Source: Bacillota bacterium (GTDB taxonomy: Bacteria; Bacillota; Clostridia; Lachnospirales; Lachnospiraceae). Taken from it: a stretch of DNA of 64,000 nucleotides. The stretch's first letter is position 1, and every line of letters starts with the position of its first letter. The notes below the pieces were generated by a model, which was given only the letters and a program-made list of their open reading frames with translations, made no database searches and was not told where the DNA came from. Shown here piece after piece: positions 33,648 through 40,760 of the stretch. Location of the stretch: assembly GCA_023402845.1 (NCBI GenBank), contig JAEYFP010000053.1, forward strand, positions 43,711 to 107,710, written 5' to 3'. The position numbers were made by a program, and so were the translations under genes.

Positions 33648-34955
33648 ATGAGCAAAAAGAAATACGCGGAACGTACTCTTAAATTTGAGACCTTACAGCT
33701 TCACGTCGGACAGGAGAGCGCAGATCCTGTGACGGATGCAAGAGCCGTGCCGATTTACCAGACATCTTCCTATGTATTCCATAACAGCGAACATGCCGCG
33801 GATCGTTTTGGACTTCGGGATGCGGGCAATATTTACGGTCGGCTGACGAATCCGACCGAGGATGTATTTGAGCAGAGAATTGCCGCATTGGAAGGCGGTG
33901 TTGCAGCACTGGCAGTTGCGTCGGGTGCAGCCGCAGTTTCCTATTCCATTCAGAATCTCGCACAGGCGGGGGATCATATTGTAGCGGCTAAAAATATTTA
34001 CGGGGGTACCTATAACCTGTTGGCACATACCTTGCCGGCATACGGCATCACCACGTCGTTTGTTGATCCGTTTGATTATAAAGAACTGGAAGGAGCTATT
34101 CAGGATAATACGAAGGCAGTATTTATCGAAACACTGGGTAATCCGCATTCCGATGTTGTGGATATTGAGAAAATTGCAGGAATCGCACATGCCAACAAAA
34201 TCCCGCTGGTGATCGATAACACGTTTGCGACGCCGTATCTTGTGCGCCCGATTGAATATGGTGCAGACATTGTGATACACTCGGCGACCAAATTTATCGG
34301 AGGGCATGGAACGACAATCGGCGGTGTGATTATCGACAGCGGAAAATTTGACTGGGAGGCGAGCGGCAAATTTCCGTCCTTGACGGAGCCGAATCCGAGT
34401 TATCATGGCATCAGCTTTACGAAGGCGGTCGGTGCTGCGGCCTATGTGACGAAAATTCGCGCAATTCTGCTGCGTGATACCGGAGCGACTCTTTCTCCAT
34501 TCCATGCATTTCTCTTTTTGCAGGGGCTTGAGACACTTTCACTCCGCGTAGAACGCCATGTGGAAAATGCGCTGAAGGTAGTAGAATATTTAAATGCACA
34601 CCCGCAGGTAGAAAAGGTGCACCATCCGTCTGTTTCTAATGATCCGGAACAGAAGGCACTGTATCAGAAATATTTCCCGAATGGCGGCGGTTCCATATTT
34701 ACTTTTGAAATCAAGGGAGACGCTGAAAAGGCAAAGTCATTTATCGATAATCTGGAGTTGTTTTCATTGCTTGCGAACGTGGCGGATGTGAAATCCCTTG
34801 TGATTCATCCGGCATCAACGACACATTCCCAGTTGAATGAGGAGGAGCTCTTAGATCAGGGAATACGCCCGAATACGGTTCGCCTTTCGATCGGCACGGA
34901 GAATATTGACGATATTATCGAAGATTTGGAAGAAGCATTTAAAGCGGTGCAATGA
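33648..34955 (+). CDS. metY: O-acetylhomoserine (thiol)-lyase
   Basis: This PLP-dependent enzyme joins O-acetylhomoserine to sulfide (homocysteine) or to another thiol; some family members make cysteine from O-acetylserine. It has 435 residues from ATG 33648 and the family signature from FETLQLHVGQE through to the PLP-lysine motif IHSATKFIGGHGTT. ATG 33648 is preferred because of AAGAAGGA; ATG 33621 is the alternative, adding nine residues. The cysteine leader upstream points to a role in sulfur amino-acid supply. A terminator follows, so it is a single-gene transcription unit. Confidence 0.93.
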   Translation: MSKKKYAERTLKFETLQLHVGQESADPVTDARAVPIYQTSSYVFHNSEHAADRFGLRDAGNIYGRLTNPTEDVFEQRIAALEGGVAALAVASGAAAVSYSIQNLAQAGDHIVAAKNIYGGTYNLLAHTLPAYGITTSFVDPFDYKELEGAIQDNTKAVFIETLGNPHSDVVDIEKIAGIAHANKIPLVIDNTFATPYLVRPIEYGADIVIHSATKFIGGHGTTIGGVIIDSGKFDWEASGKFPSLTEPNPSYHGISFTKAVGAAAYVTKIRAILLRDTGATLSPFHAFLFLQGLETLSLRVERHVENALKVVEYLNAHPQVEKVHHPSVSNDPEQKALYQKYFPNGGGSIFTFEIKGDAEKAKSFIDNLELFSLLANVADVKSLVIHPASTTHSQLNEEELLDQGIRPNTVRLSIGTENIDDIIEDLEEAFKAVQ

Positions 34956-34982
34956 CACGGTTTTTTCCCGTATGGTAAGATC

Positions 34983-35017
34983 TGCCGGCGTTTTCAGAAA
35001 AAGCGCCGGCATTTTTT
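34983..35017. terminator. Terminator between metY and the ABC-F gene
   Basis: TGCCGGCG / CGCCGGCA stem (34983-34990 with 35004-35011) followed by six T, between the converging genes. Confidence 0.9.
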
Positions 35018-35066
35018 GGAACGAATATTGTAAAATGATTCGGTAAAAATGAAACGATTCCGTAAT

Positions 35067-36623
35067 TTAAAACAATCTGGTTGTCCATTTTGTGCAGTCC
35101 CAGACAGCGGTTGCGAGGCCATCATAAAAATCCGGCTCATGGCAGACCATAAGGATACTTCCCCTGTATGCGTTGAGGGCACGTTTTAATTCGGTTTTTG
35201 CATCGGCATCAAGATGGTTGGTCGGTTCGTCCAGAAGAAGGATGTTGGTTTCACGGTTGAGGAGCTTACAGAGGCGGACCTTTGCCTGCTCACCGCCGCT
35301 TAAGACTTTTACCTTGCTTTCAATGTGCTTTGTAGTCAGTCCGCATTTTGCAAGAACCGAGCGTACTTCATACTGGGTATAGGAAGGGAATTCCTTCCAG
35401 ATTTCCTCGAGACAGGTTGTCGCGATGTCCTGCGGCATTTCCTGTTCAAAATAGCCGATGCTCAGGAACTCACCCTGTTCTACGCTGCCTGATAAGGGCT
35501 GTATCAATCCGAGAATACTTTTTAGAAGCGTTGTTTTTCCGATTCCGTTTGCGCCGGTCAGCACGATTTTTTCGCCGCGTTCCATGGAAAGGCTCAGCGG
35601 TGAGGAGAGCGGCTCTTCATAGCCGATAATCAGATTGGTAGTCGTAAAAAGATACCTGCCGGGCGTGCGCGCTTCCTTAAAAGAAAACTCCGGCTTCGGG
35701 TGTTCTGCCGCAAGCGAAATAACATCCATTTTATCCAGCTTTTTCTGCCGGGACATCGCCATATTGCGTGTTGCGACGCGAGCCTTGTTTCTGGCAACAA
35801 AATCCTTTAAATCTGCGATCTCTTTTTGCTGTCTGTTGTAAGCAGACTCAAGCTGAGATTGTTTCATGGCGTAAACCTCTTTAAATTTATCATAATCACC
35901 GACATAGCGGTTTAATTCCTGATTGTCCATATGGTAGATCAAATTGATAACACTGTTTAAAAATGAAATATCATGAGAAATCAAAATAAATGCATTTTCA
36001 TAATTAATGAGATACCGCTTCAGCCACTCTATATGCTCTGCATCCAGATAGTTGGTCGGCTCATCCAAAAGCAGAATGTCGGGTTTTTCCAGAAGAAGCT
36101 TTCCGAGCAGTACCTTTGTGCGCTGCCCGCCGCTCAAATCCGTCACATCCGAAGCAAGCCCCAGATCCAAAAGCCCAAGGGCTCTGGCAACCTCCTCAAC
36201 CTTTGCGTCAATCAGATAAAAATCGTGGGCGGTCAGCAAATCCTGAAGCGTTCCAAGATCTTCCATATAAGTCTCCATCTCGGTTTCGGATGCATCCCCC
36301 ATCTTGTCACAGATATCGTTCATCTGCGCTTCCATTTCAAACAGAAAATCAAAGGCTGAGGATAACACATCCTTGATACTCATACCTTTCTTCAGAGCCG
36401 TATGCTGATCAAGATAACCGACACGGACATTTTTTGCCCATTCGACCTTGCCTTCGTCAGGCATTAGCTTTCCTGTGATAATATTCATAAAGGTGGACTT
36501 TCCTTCTCCGTTTGCACCAACAAGCCCGATGTGTTCGCCTTTGAGCAGACGGAACGACACATCATGAAAAATGGCTCTGTCACCAAAGCCGTGTGTTAAT
36601 TGCTCTACGTTTAAAATGCTCAT
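35067..36623 (-). CDS. ABC-F family ATPase
   Basis: This 518-residue cytoplasmic protein has two ATP-binding cassettes and no membrane domain, as in ABC-F translation factors. Walker A motifs GANGEGKST and GANGIGKTT, signature motifs LSGGQRTKV and LSGGEQAKV, and Walker B motifs LLLDEPTNYLD and LLLDEPTNHLD are all present, with the charged linker between domains (about residues 240-310). The arrangement resembles the YbiT branch, which tends to be a housekeeping ribosome-bound factor; an antibiotic-resistance role is possible but not indicated. Start ATG at 36623 and a separate minus-strand promoter with a perfect -10. Confidence 0.92.
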   Translation of the reverse strand: MSILNVEQLTHGFGDRAIFHDVSFRLLKGEHIGLVGANGEGKSTFMNIITGKLMPDEGKVEWAKNVRVGYLDQHTALKKGMSIKDVLSSAFDFLFEMEAQMNDICDKMGDASETEMETYMEDLGTLQDLLTAHDFYLIDAKVEEVARALGLLDLGLASDVTDLSGGQRTKVLLGKLLLEKPDILLLDEPTNYLDAEHIEWLKRYLINYENAFILISHDISFLNSVINLIYHMDNQELNRYVGDYDKFKEVYAMKQSQLESAYNRQQKEIADLKDFVARNKARVATRNMAMSRQKKLDKMDVISLAAEHPKPEFSFKEARTPGRYLFTTTNLIIGYEEPLSSPLSLSMERGEKIVLTGANGIGKTTLLKSILGLIQPLSGSVEQGEFLSIGYFEQEMPQDIATTCLEEIWKEFPSYTQYEVRSVLAKCGLTTKHIESKVKVLSGGEQAKVRLCKLLNRETNILLLDEPTNHLDADAKTELKRALNAYRGSILMVCHEPDFYDGLATAVWDCTKWTTRLF

Positions 36624-36659
36624 TTCCTTCTCCTATCATGACTTCAATCCTAATTGTAG

Positions 36660-36688
36660 ATTATAAGTGGTAATTGCGGGAAAAGCAA
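36660..36688 (-). promoter_or_regulatory. Promoter for the ABC-F gene
   Basis: On the minus strand TTGCTT (36688-36683) and TATAAT (36665-36660) are 17 bases apart, about 37 bases upstream of the start codon. Confidence 0.75.
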
Positions 36689-36716
36689 TGAAAAATGGAG
36701 AAAAAGGACGGCAGGA

Positions 36717-36744
36717 TTGACATCTGATTCATTTACTTTATACT
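36717..36744 (+). promoter_or_regulatory. Promoter for the OadB-like small protein
   Basis: TTGACA (36717-36722) and TATACT (36739-36744) with 16-base spacing. An inverted repeat TGATTCA/TGAATCA (36725-36731 with 36744-36750) overlaps it. Confidence 0.7.
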
Positions 36745-36792
36745 GAATCATAGATGACAAGATTATATGAAGTGAGAAGAACGGAGGAAAAT

Positions 36793-37167
36793 ATGAATTT
36801 TATTTTTTTTATATTGTTTTGGCGCTTCGCCGTTGGGGCTGTTTTATTGGCAGCAGGAATTGTCTTATATAAGAAGAAAACCGTATGCAAGCAGATCACC
36901 ATACCGATGATGCTAATCGGCGGTTTTTTAAGTGTGGAAGAGCTGGTTGGACTGTTACGGATTCTCCTCACCTTTTCCCTGACCGATGCTGCTTCGATCG
37001 GAATAATCGGCGGGGCGGACGGACCGACGAGTATCTTTGTTGCCGGAAGGCTCAGCGGCGTACTGTGGGCGGTTGCCCTGCTTGCGGTGCTTGCCGCACT
37101 GGTATTTCTGATCATCCAAAAGGTGAGGCATCATAAAAACGATAAAGATGACGATGAAAGTAAATAG
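36793..37167 (+). CDS. Miniature OadB/GcdB-like membrane protein
   Basis: This 124-residue protein has three or four hydrophobic segments and contains SIGIIGGADGPTSIFVAG, which matches the conserved ion-binding core of the beta subunits of Na+-pumping decarboxylases (OadB/GcdB), normally about 380-430 residues. Here only the segment with that core is present, with N- and C-terminal helices, and no decarboxylase partner is nearby. ATG at 36793 has GGAGGAA and the gene has its own promoter, so it is a real gene. It may be an independent family derived from OadB; its function is unknown. Confidence 0.75.
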   Translation: MNFIFFILFWRFAVGAVLLAAGIVLYKKKTVCKQITIPMMLIGGFLSVEELVGLLRILLTFSLTDAASIGIIGGADGPTSIFVAGRLSGVLWAVALLAVLAALVFLIIQKVRHHKNDKDDDESK

Positions 37168-37178
37168 AACCGTTTTTT

Positions 37179-37210
37179 CAGCCGATATATCTATAGCAGA
37201 TAATCGGCTG
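37179..37210 (+). terminator. Hairpin after the OadB-like gene
   Basis: CAGCCGAT pairs with ATCGGCTG at 37179-37186 and 37203-37210; the T-run after it is short and interrupted, so termination may be weak. Confidence 0.5.
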
Positions 37211-37219
37211 ATTTAATTT

Positions 37220-37248
37220 TGAAACTTTTTAATGCGTTCATTCGTATT
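37220..37248 (+). promoter_or_regulatory. Candidate ECF-type promoter
   Basis: TGAAAC (37220-37225) and CGTATT (37243-37248) with 17 bases between match the general GAAC / CGTC pattern of ECF sigma promoters. Placed ahead of an ECF sigma gene, it suggests autoregulation. Confidence 0.5.
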
Positions 37249-37282
37249 ACTTAAGAAGGGATAGATTATCCGGAAGCTGTAT

Positions 37283-37795
37283 ATGCCGGATAAAACAGGG
37301 GATATGGGAAACGAACGGCTGGAAGATTATTTTAGAAGACATTACCTGCTGATTTTTCGCGTCGCGTTTACGCAGGTAAAAAATCATGCCGATGCGGAGG
37401 ACGTGCTGCAGGAGGTATTTGTCAGGCTGCTTAAGTATCGGCCGGAATTTGAAAATGAAGAGCATGAGCGGGCATGGCTCGTGCGCACGACGATGAATTT
37501 GTGCAGAGATTTGATGAAGAGCAAATGGAGACGGACAACCGTCGGTATGGAAAAAATACCGGAAGCAGAGCGGGCTTATTTTAAGGTGCCGTATCTGGAG
37601 CAGGATGATACGCTGTGGGCGGTGCTCGAACTTCCCGTGAAATATCGGGAGTGTCTGTATTTTTTCTACTATGAGGACTACTCCGTCAGGGAGATTGCGA
37701 GAATTCTGGAAATTCCGGAAAACACAGTAAAAACAAATTTGCGGCGGGGAAGAGAAGCATTAAAAACAACATTGAAAAAGGAGGATATCAAGTGA
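37283..37795 (+). CDS. ECF-family RNA polymerase sigma factor
   Basis: This 170-residue ECF sigma factor has region 2 (YLLIFRVAFTQVKNHADAED, then VLQEVFVRLLKY) and region 4 (LPVKYRECLYFFYYEDYSVR, then EIARILEIPENTVKTNLRRG). The start at 37283 is tentative; ATG at 37304 is the alternative. The gene overlaps the next one by four bases (GTGA), which is the usual place for its anti-sigma factor. A TGAAAC/CGTATT-type promoter lies upstream, consistent with self-activation. Confidence 0.92.
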   Translation: MPDKTGDMGNERLEDYFRRHYLLIFRVAFTQVKNHADAEDVLQEVFVRLLKYRPEFENEEHERAWLVRTTMNLCRDLMKSKWRRTTVGMEKIPEAERAYFKVPYLEQDDTLWAVLELPVKYRECLYFFYYEDYSVREIARILEIPENTVKTNLRRGREALKTTLKKEDIK

Positions 37796-38826
37796 CAGTA
37801 AATGGGATCGGAAACCGTATTTATTCTGAAATTCTGAATAGTCAGAAGAAAAACAGAAATGAGAAGCAGGAGGGCTTTTACGGAAATCTGCCGGACACAC
37901 AGAGCAATTTGGAGCAGGCAGATTACGAAGAAAAAGCACACGGCAAAAGAGAGACGGCAGATAGCCGGATGGCGGCTATCAGTGCGGGCTTTTGCTGTTA
38001 CGGGATTGCTTCAACGCTCTCTGTTTGGAGTGCACAAATTACGGAGGCAGTCACAGAATGTGACGCAAAAGGCATTTCCTATAAGCAAAGTGATTATATC
38101 AAGATTTGCCCGGAAGAGGGGTATACCTTTAAGGCCCAGATCAATGTAAGCAGGCAGTTTGTTTACTTGGAACAGAAACGTGAGGATGGAACTGTGACAG
38201 GGTATATGGCTGACCTGTCAAAAATTAATGAGGACACGGAAAATACGGTCGAGCAGGCAGCTTTGGAAGCTTGGGAAGCGGTTCGGTCTTCACTCGGCAG
38301 CGGCGCACCGGAAATTCCGATCGGTGCTCTTCAGATGACAAACGAGGAGTGGGAAGAGCTGCTTTCCAGAGTGGATATTGATGAGGACGATCATTCGGCG
38401 GATATTACCTCTCTGCAGGACCGTATCGATAATAAATCCAAATCCCCATATTCCCATCTGGCAGAAAACGGAATTATTGAGTACAACGGTGTTGTTTTTG
38501 TGTGCGATGATAAAAATAAGGCGCTGTGTCTTGGCGATGTGACGAGCAATCCGAAAAATGTATTGACGATTCCGCTTTCAGGCGGAGGAACTTTAAAGGT
38601 GAACCGCGATAATCTGGGAGATCTGGCAAATGCTATCAGCATGTTTTCACCGGAGGATATCAATCTGATCATGCGTGCGGTTGCACAGGATGCCAAGATT
38701 CAGCAGATGCAGAATGAGCTGGAGGAGGACAAGAACAGCATCGGAGACGAGGCATCGGAGAAAACCGCAGGAATGGATGATGTGACCGAGGAGATGATAG
38801 GGCACCTGTTTGAGGATCGGATGTAA
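37792..38826 (+). CDS. Unknown protein coupled to an ECF sigma factor (DUF6033-like)
   Basis: This 344-residue protein starts with GTG at 37792, overlapping the sigma stop. It sits where an anti-sigma factor would be, but it lacks a clear membrane helix apart from a weak hydrophobic patch (about residues 60-80) and lacks a zinc-binding anti-sigma motif. The opening TVNGIGNRIYSEILNSQK and the later EEWEELLSRVDIDEDDH and GGGTLKVNRDNLGDLANAIS segments recall the uncharacterised DUF6033 group of Lachnospiraceae. A soluble regulator of the sigma factor, or an unrelated member of its regulon, is equally possible. Confidence 0.7.
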   Translation: MTVNGIGNRIYSEILNSQKKNRNEKQEGFYGNLPDTQSNLEQADYEEKAHGKRETADSRMAAISAGFCCYGIASTLSVWSAQITEAVTECDAKGISYKQSDYIKICPEEGYTFKAQINVSRQFVYLEQKREDGTVTGYMADLSKINEDTENTVEQAALEAWEAVRSSLGSGAPEIPIGALQMTNEEWEELLSRVDIDEDDHSADITSLQDRIDNKSKSPYSHLAENGIIEYNGVVFVCDDKNKALCLGDVTSNPKNVLTIPLSGGGTLKVNRDNLGDLANAISMFSPEDINLIMRAVAQDAKIQQMQNELEEDKNSIGDEASEKTAGMDDVTEEMIGHLFEDRM

Positions 38827-38877
38827 GAAATAGGAGCTTTAGAGTGACAGTTTACAGAAGTTTAGCACGCTGAAGGA

Positions 38878-38906
38878 TTGAAATTTTATACCGCTTTTGT
38901 TATAAT
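38878..38906 (+). promoter_or_regulatory. Promoter for cstA
   Basis: TTGAAA (38878-38883) and TATAAT (38901-38906) with 17-base spacing, 78 bases ahead of the start codon. Confidence 0.8.
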
Positions 38907-38983
38907 ACAAAGAACGGGCGGAGTGAGTGTTTGCTATAGGTAAAGGCGCCCGGAAATTATGATAGAAGCGGGGGCTTTTGTAA

Positions 38984-40690
38984 ATGGTTTTATTGGTTGT
39001 AGTGGGATGTGCGTTGTTTTTAGTGGTAGGGTATCTTACATATGGTAAGTTTCTCACCGAAAAGGTATTTGAGTTGGATGACAGCAATCCGGTCCCGTCA
39101 CAGGAAATCAATGACGGCGTTGATTATGTGCCGGCGAAGAAAGGAATGCTCTTAGGCCAGCATTTTTCCGCTATTGCAGCGGCAGGTCCGATCAACGGAC
39201 CAATTTTGGCGGCTGTCATGTTCGGCTGGGTTCCTGCTTTACTATGGGTTCTGCTTGGATCGCTTTTTATCGGCGGTGTGCATGACATGGGAAGTCTGGT
39301 TGCCTCAGTCAGGCACAAGGCAAAATCAATTTCTGAAGTGGTAAGGGAAAATGTTTCCCAGCGCGCATGGATTTTGTTCATGATATTTATCTGGATTACG
39401 TTGGTTTATGTAATTGTTGCATTTACGGATATCACGGCTTCCTCCTTTGTGGGAGACGTCTTACTGGAAAACGGTGATGTGGTAGCTGGCTCTGCGATCG
39501 CGAGTTCCTCACTGATGTATTTGGTTCTTCCTGTTATTATGGGCCTGCTGATGAGATATGCGCATTTAAAAGAAGGTGCTGCAGTCGCTATATTCCTTCC
39601 TCTTGTGGGTGTTGCTATCTGGGCAGGTAAATATATTCCTCTGACCCTTCCGATTTCTGATCCTGTACTATTGCAGAAGGTTTGGGGAATTCTTATTTTG
39701 GCATATTGTCTGATTGCCGCAATGGTTCCGATGTGGCTTCTGCTTCAGCCGAGAGGGGCTCTCGGCGGATATTTCCTGTATGTGGCATTGATTGTTGCAT
39801 CCATCGGTGTTGTATTCGGCGGCTATGAGATTCATTATCCTGCTTTCATCAATTTGGGAGCGGACGGAAATTTACAGAATAATGTATTCCCAATCTTGTT
39901 CATCACGATCGCATGCGGTGCCTGTTCGGGCTTCCATGCACTTGTCTCCTCCGGGACATCGAGCAAGCAGTTGTATAAAGAGACAGACGCAAAGCCTGTG
40001 GGCTTGGGGGCCATGCTGTTAGAGGCAATGGTGGCGGTTATTTCTATCGTATGTGTTATGATATTGTCGACGGATTCCGAAATGATTTCCAAGGCGCCGA
40101 ACTTTATTTATGCGACGGGTATCGGCAGCTTTATGGAGCTGATCGGCATTCCGGCAATTTATGGAATCAGCTTCGGTCTGATGGCATTTACGACATTTGT
40201 ATATGACACACTGGATGTCTGCACCCGGCTTGGCCGTTATATCATTGAGGAACTGACGGGCTTAAAAGATGTAAAGGGCAGAGTGCTCGGCACGGTTCTG
40301 ACTGCCGGTGTTCCTATTTTTTTCATCTTCCAGACGATGACGGATGCAAAAGGGAATGTGATTCCGGCATGGAAAACATTTTGGAATACATTTGGTGCTT
40401 CTAATCAGCTTTTGGCAGCTTTGGCTTTAGTCGGTGTTACGATCTGGCTTTACAACACAAAGCCAACTTCTAAGCTATGGCTTGTGACACTGCTTCCTGC
40501 TGTTTTCATGTTTATCATGTCCAACTGGGCACTTGTAATCGGCATCTATGAAGGCTGGGTAATGAAGACCGGACATCCGGCAATTCCGGTTGTGTCACTG
40601 ATTTTACTGATTCTGTCTATTTTGGTCGCGGCGGAAACCATACTGTCCGTGATGCGGAAAAAGAAGCCTGCTATGAACGCGGGTAAATGA
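38984..40690 (+). CDS. cstA: CstA-family transporter (peptide/pyruvate)
   Basis: This 568-residue integral membrane protein of the carbon-starvation CstA family takes up peptides or pyruvate in other bacteria. It shows many membrane helices, the N-terminal conserved block GVDYVPAKKGMLLGQHFSAI, then GPINGPILAA, and the central ACGACSGFHALVSSGTSSK motif. The length fits the shorter Gram-positive form. ATG at 38984 follows GGGGG at about 8 bases. No two-component system of the BtsS/YpdA type adjoins it, so its regulation here is unknown. Confidence 0.92.
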   Translation: MVLLVVVGCALFLVVGYLTYGKFLTEKVFELDDSNPVPSQEINDGVDYVPAKKGMLLGQHFSAIAAAGPINGPILAAVMFGWVPALLWVLLGSLFIGGVHDMGSLVASVRHKAKSISEVVRENVSQRAWILFMIFIWITLVYVIVAFTDITASSFVGDVLLENGDVVAGSAIASSSLMYLVLPVIMGLLMRYAHLKEGAAVAIFLPLVGVAIWAGKYIPLTLPISDPVLLQKVWGILILAYCLIAAMVPMWLLLQPRGALGGYFLYVALIVASIGVVFGGYEIHYPAFINLGADGNLQNNVFPILFITIACGACSGFHALVSSGTSSKQLYKETDAKPVGLGAMLLEAMVAVISIVCVMILSTDSEMISKAPNFIYATGIGSFMELIGIPAIYGISFGLMAFTTFVYDTLDVCTRLGRYIIEELTGLKDVKGRVLGTVLTAGVPIFFIFQTMTDAKGNVIPAWKTFWNTFGASNQLLAALALVGVTIWLYNTKPTSKLWLVTLLPAVFMFIMSNWALVIGIYEGWVMKTGHPAIPVVSLILLILSILVAAETILSVMRKKKPAMNAGK

Positions 40691-40702
40691 CTTATGATAC
40701 GG

Positions 40703-40732
40703 AAAGGAGGGATCAAAACCCCTCCTTTTGCG
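40703..40732 (+). terminator. Hairpin between cstA and the P-type ATPase
   Basis: AAAGGAGGG pairs with CCCCTCCTTT across a short loop, followed by TTTTG; it can end cstA transcripts and lies just ahead of the ATPase ribosome binding site. Confidence 0.65.
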
Positions 40733-40760
40733 GTATAAATTAAAAGAGAGGAGTTGTTTT

